A stretch of DNA of 11,520 nucleotides from Candidatus Zixiibacteriota bacterium. GTDB taxonomy: Bacteria > Zixibacteria > MSB-5A5 > RBG-16-43-9. Both the position numbers and the translations under genes were made by a program. Location: positions 1-11,520 of the forward strand of contig JAOUFL010000052.1 of the NCBI GenBank assembly GCA_029858245.1. Reading direction: 5' to 3'. The notes under the pieces were generated by a model. That model worked only from the letters and a program-made list of their open reading frames with translations, was not told the DNA's origin and searched no databases. Positions 10,776 to 11,520 of the stretch are shown here, one piece after another (within the stretch, counting starts at the first letter, position 1; every line of letters starts with the position of its first letter).

Positions 10776-11520
10776 ATGAGTCCAGTTAAAAGACAGATTG
10801 GATTGACCACAGACGAGATACCCAAGAGATGGTATAATATTCTGCCAGACCTTCCAGAACCTTTGCCTCCACCAAAGGATCCGGAAAGCGGTGAATCACG
10901 CATAAAAACTCTTCCGGAAATACTTTTGGGCGAGTGTTTAAAACAAGAGTTCTCCCAGGAGAGGTGGATAGACATTCCGGAAGAGCTTTTGAGTATATAC
11001 GAGCAGGCTGGCAGGCCCAGGCCTTTGTTCAGAGCGCTTAATCTGGAAAAGAGATTAAAAACACCAGCCAAGATGTATTATAAAAGCGAGTTCTATTCGC
11101 CCACAGGGAGTCATAAGGTAAATACCGCCTTAGCTCAAGCATTTTATGCCAGGGAACAGGGGTTCGAAAGGTTAGCCACGGAGACCGGGGCAGGTCAGTG
11201 GGGAACTGCTCTGGCTTATGCAGCAAGTCTGGCTAACCTGAAATGCACTGTTTACTGGGTAAGAGCAGTGCATGACTGGAAAAATGACCGCAGGGGATTT
11301 ATGCAGCTTCTGGGTGCAGAGGTTTATGCCTCACCCAGTGATAAGACCGAGATGGGAAGGAAACTTTATAATAAAAATCCAAATCATCCTGGTTCATTGG
11401 GAATTGCCATCTCCGAGGGAATCGAAGATGCTAAAAAAGATAAAAACGCTATCTACTGTTTAGGCTCGGTACTAAATCATGTGTTGATGCACCAGACTAT
11501 AATCGGCCTGGAGACGCAGG
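10776..11520 (+). CDS. trpB: TrpB2-type tryptophan synthase beta chain, 3' end missing
   Basis: The frame is open from ATG 10776 to the window end (248 codons plus one base); complete TrpB2 proteins are about 420-450 residues. The N-terminal KRWYNILPDLPEPLPPP (17-33) is typical of the TrpB2 branch and absent from canonical TrpB1. K114 in PTGSHKVNTALAQA should bind PLP. ETGAGQWG (136-143) holds the catalytic glutamate E136, with Trp where TrpB1 has His. GAEVYASPSDKTEMGRKL (180-197) also fits. The enzyme condenses indole with serine to give tryptophan; TrpB2 often acts without TrpA or salvages indole, some members preferring other nucleophiles or O-phosphoserine. AGGAGG (10766-10771) is 4 bases before the ATG. 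No other trp gene is visible, so a stand-alone role is possible. A five-unit heptamer repeat lies just upstream. Confidence 0.92.
   Translation, partial: MSPVKRQIGLTTDEIPKRWYNILPDLPEPLPPPKDPESGESRIKTLPEILLGECLKQEFSQERWIDIPEELLSIYEQAGRPRPLFRALNLEKRLKTPAKMYYKSEFYSPTGSHKVNTALAQAFYAREQGFERLATETGAGQWGTALAYAASLANLKCTVYWVRAVHDWKNDRRGFMQLLGAEVYASPSDKTEMGRKLYNKNPNHPGSLGIAISEGIEDAKKDKNAIYCLGSVLNHVLMHQTIIGLETQ

Noticed and set aside
10757..11226. Minus-strand ORFs opposite trpB2
   Set aside because: They are shadows of a strongly supported + strand gene with conserved PLP motifs. The same holds for minus-strand ORFs opposite the aminotransferase, sucC, sucD and asparaginase.

Overview
The window looks like part of a chromosome of an uncultivated diderm (Gram-negative-type) bacterium of moderate to low GC, roughly 40% by eye. 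The diderm inference rests on a secreted beta-barrel protein with a cleavable signal peptide and a C-terminal phenylalanine. No phage, transposase, rRNA, tRNA or CRISPR array is visible. All recognisable genes lie on the + strand. They are mostly housekeeping or metabolic, and intergenic gaps of about 60-530 bp between them are full of small palindromes.

Layout. 1-639: 3' part of a PgeF/YfiH-family (laccase-domain) gene. 704-1303: outer-membrane beta-barrel protein, closed by a strong intrinsic terminator at 1326-1360. 1361-1832: palindromic repeats, a possible promoter and a doubtful 46-codon ORF. 1833-3179: class III PLP aminotransferase with an added four-cysteine segment. 3266-4453 and 5713-6579: divergent succinyl-CoA-synthetase-type beta (sucC) and alpha (sucD) subunits, separated by a D-2-hydroxyacid dehydrogenase (4524-5513). 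6826-7851: zinc-type (Rhizobium etli AnsA-like) L-asparaginase. 8032-8571: small HD-domain phosphohydrolase. 8802-10652: GT-C glycosyltransferase fused to a TPR tail. 10776-11520: 5' part of a TrpB2-type tryptophan synthase beta chain.

How the genes may work together. The aminotransferase, the CoA ligase pair and the 2-hydroxyacid dehydrogenase could serve linked amino-acid/2-oxoacid/CoA-thioester metabolism, and the asparaginase would add ammonium and aspartate. The substrates cannot be fixed from sequence. The downstream genes look functionally unrelated to this group.

The most striking content is between the genes. At least nine small elements carry the tetranucleotide GTAG at the foot of a short hairpin. 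Several occur as convergent pairs, GTAG-hairpin ... hairpin-CTAC. That is the layout of REP/BIME elements of enterobacteria, which are mobilised by TnpA-REP (RAYT) enzymes. Unlike classical REPs, the stem sequences here differ from hairpin to hairpin while base pairing is kept. The GTAG foot and a CTTTAG/CTTCAG loop stay nearly constant in the core members. A second palindrome family begins with CCTCACCC. Some elements supply stop codons of the preceding genes or leave an open frame into the next one. Short 7-8 bp tandem repeats also occur, including five exact-period ACCTANN heptamers just upstream of trpB2.
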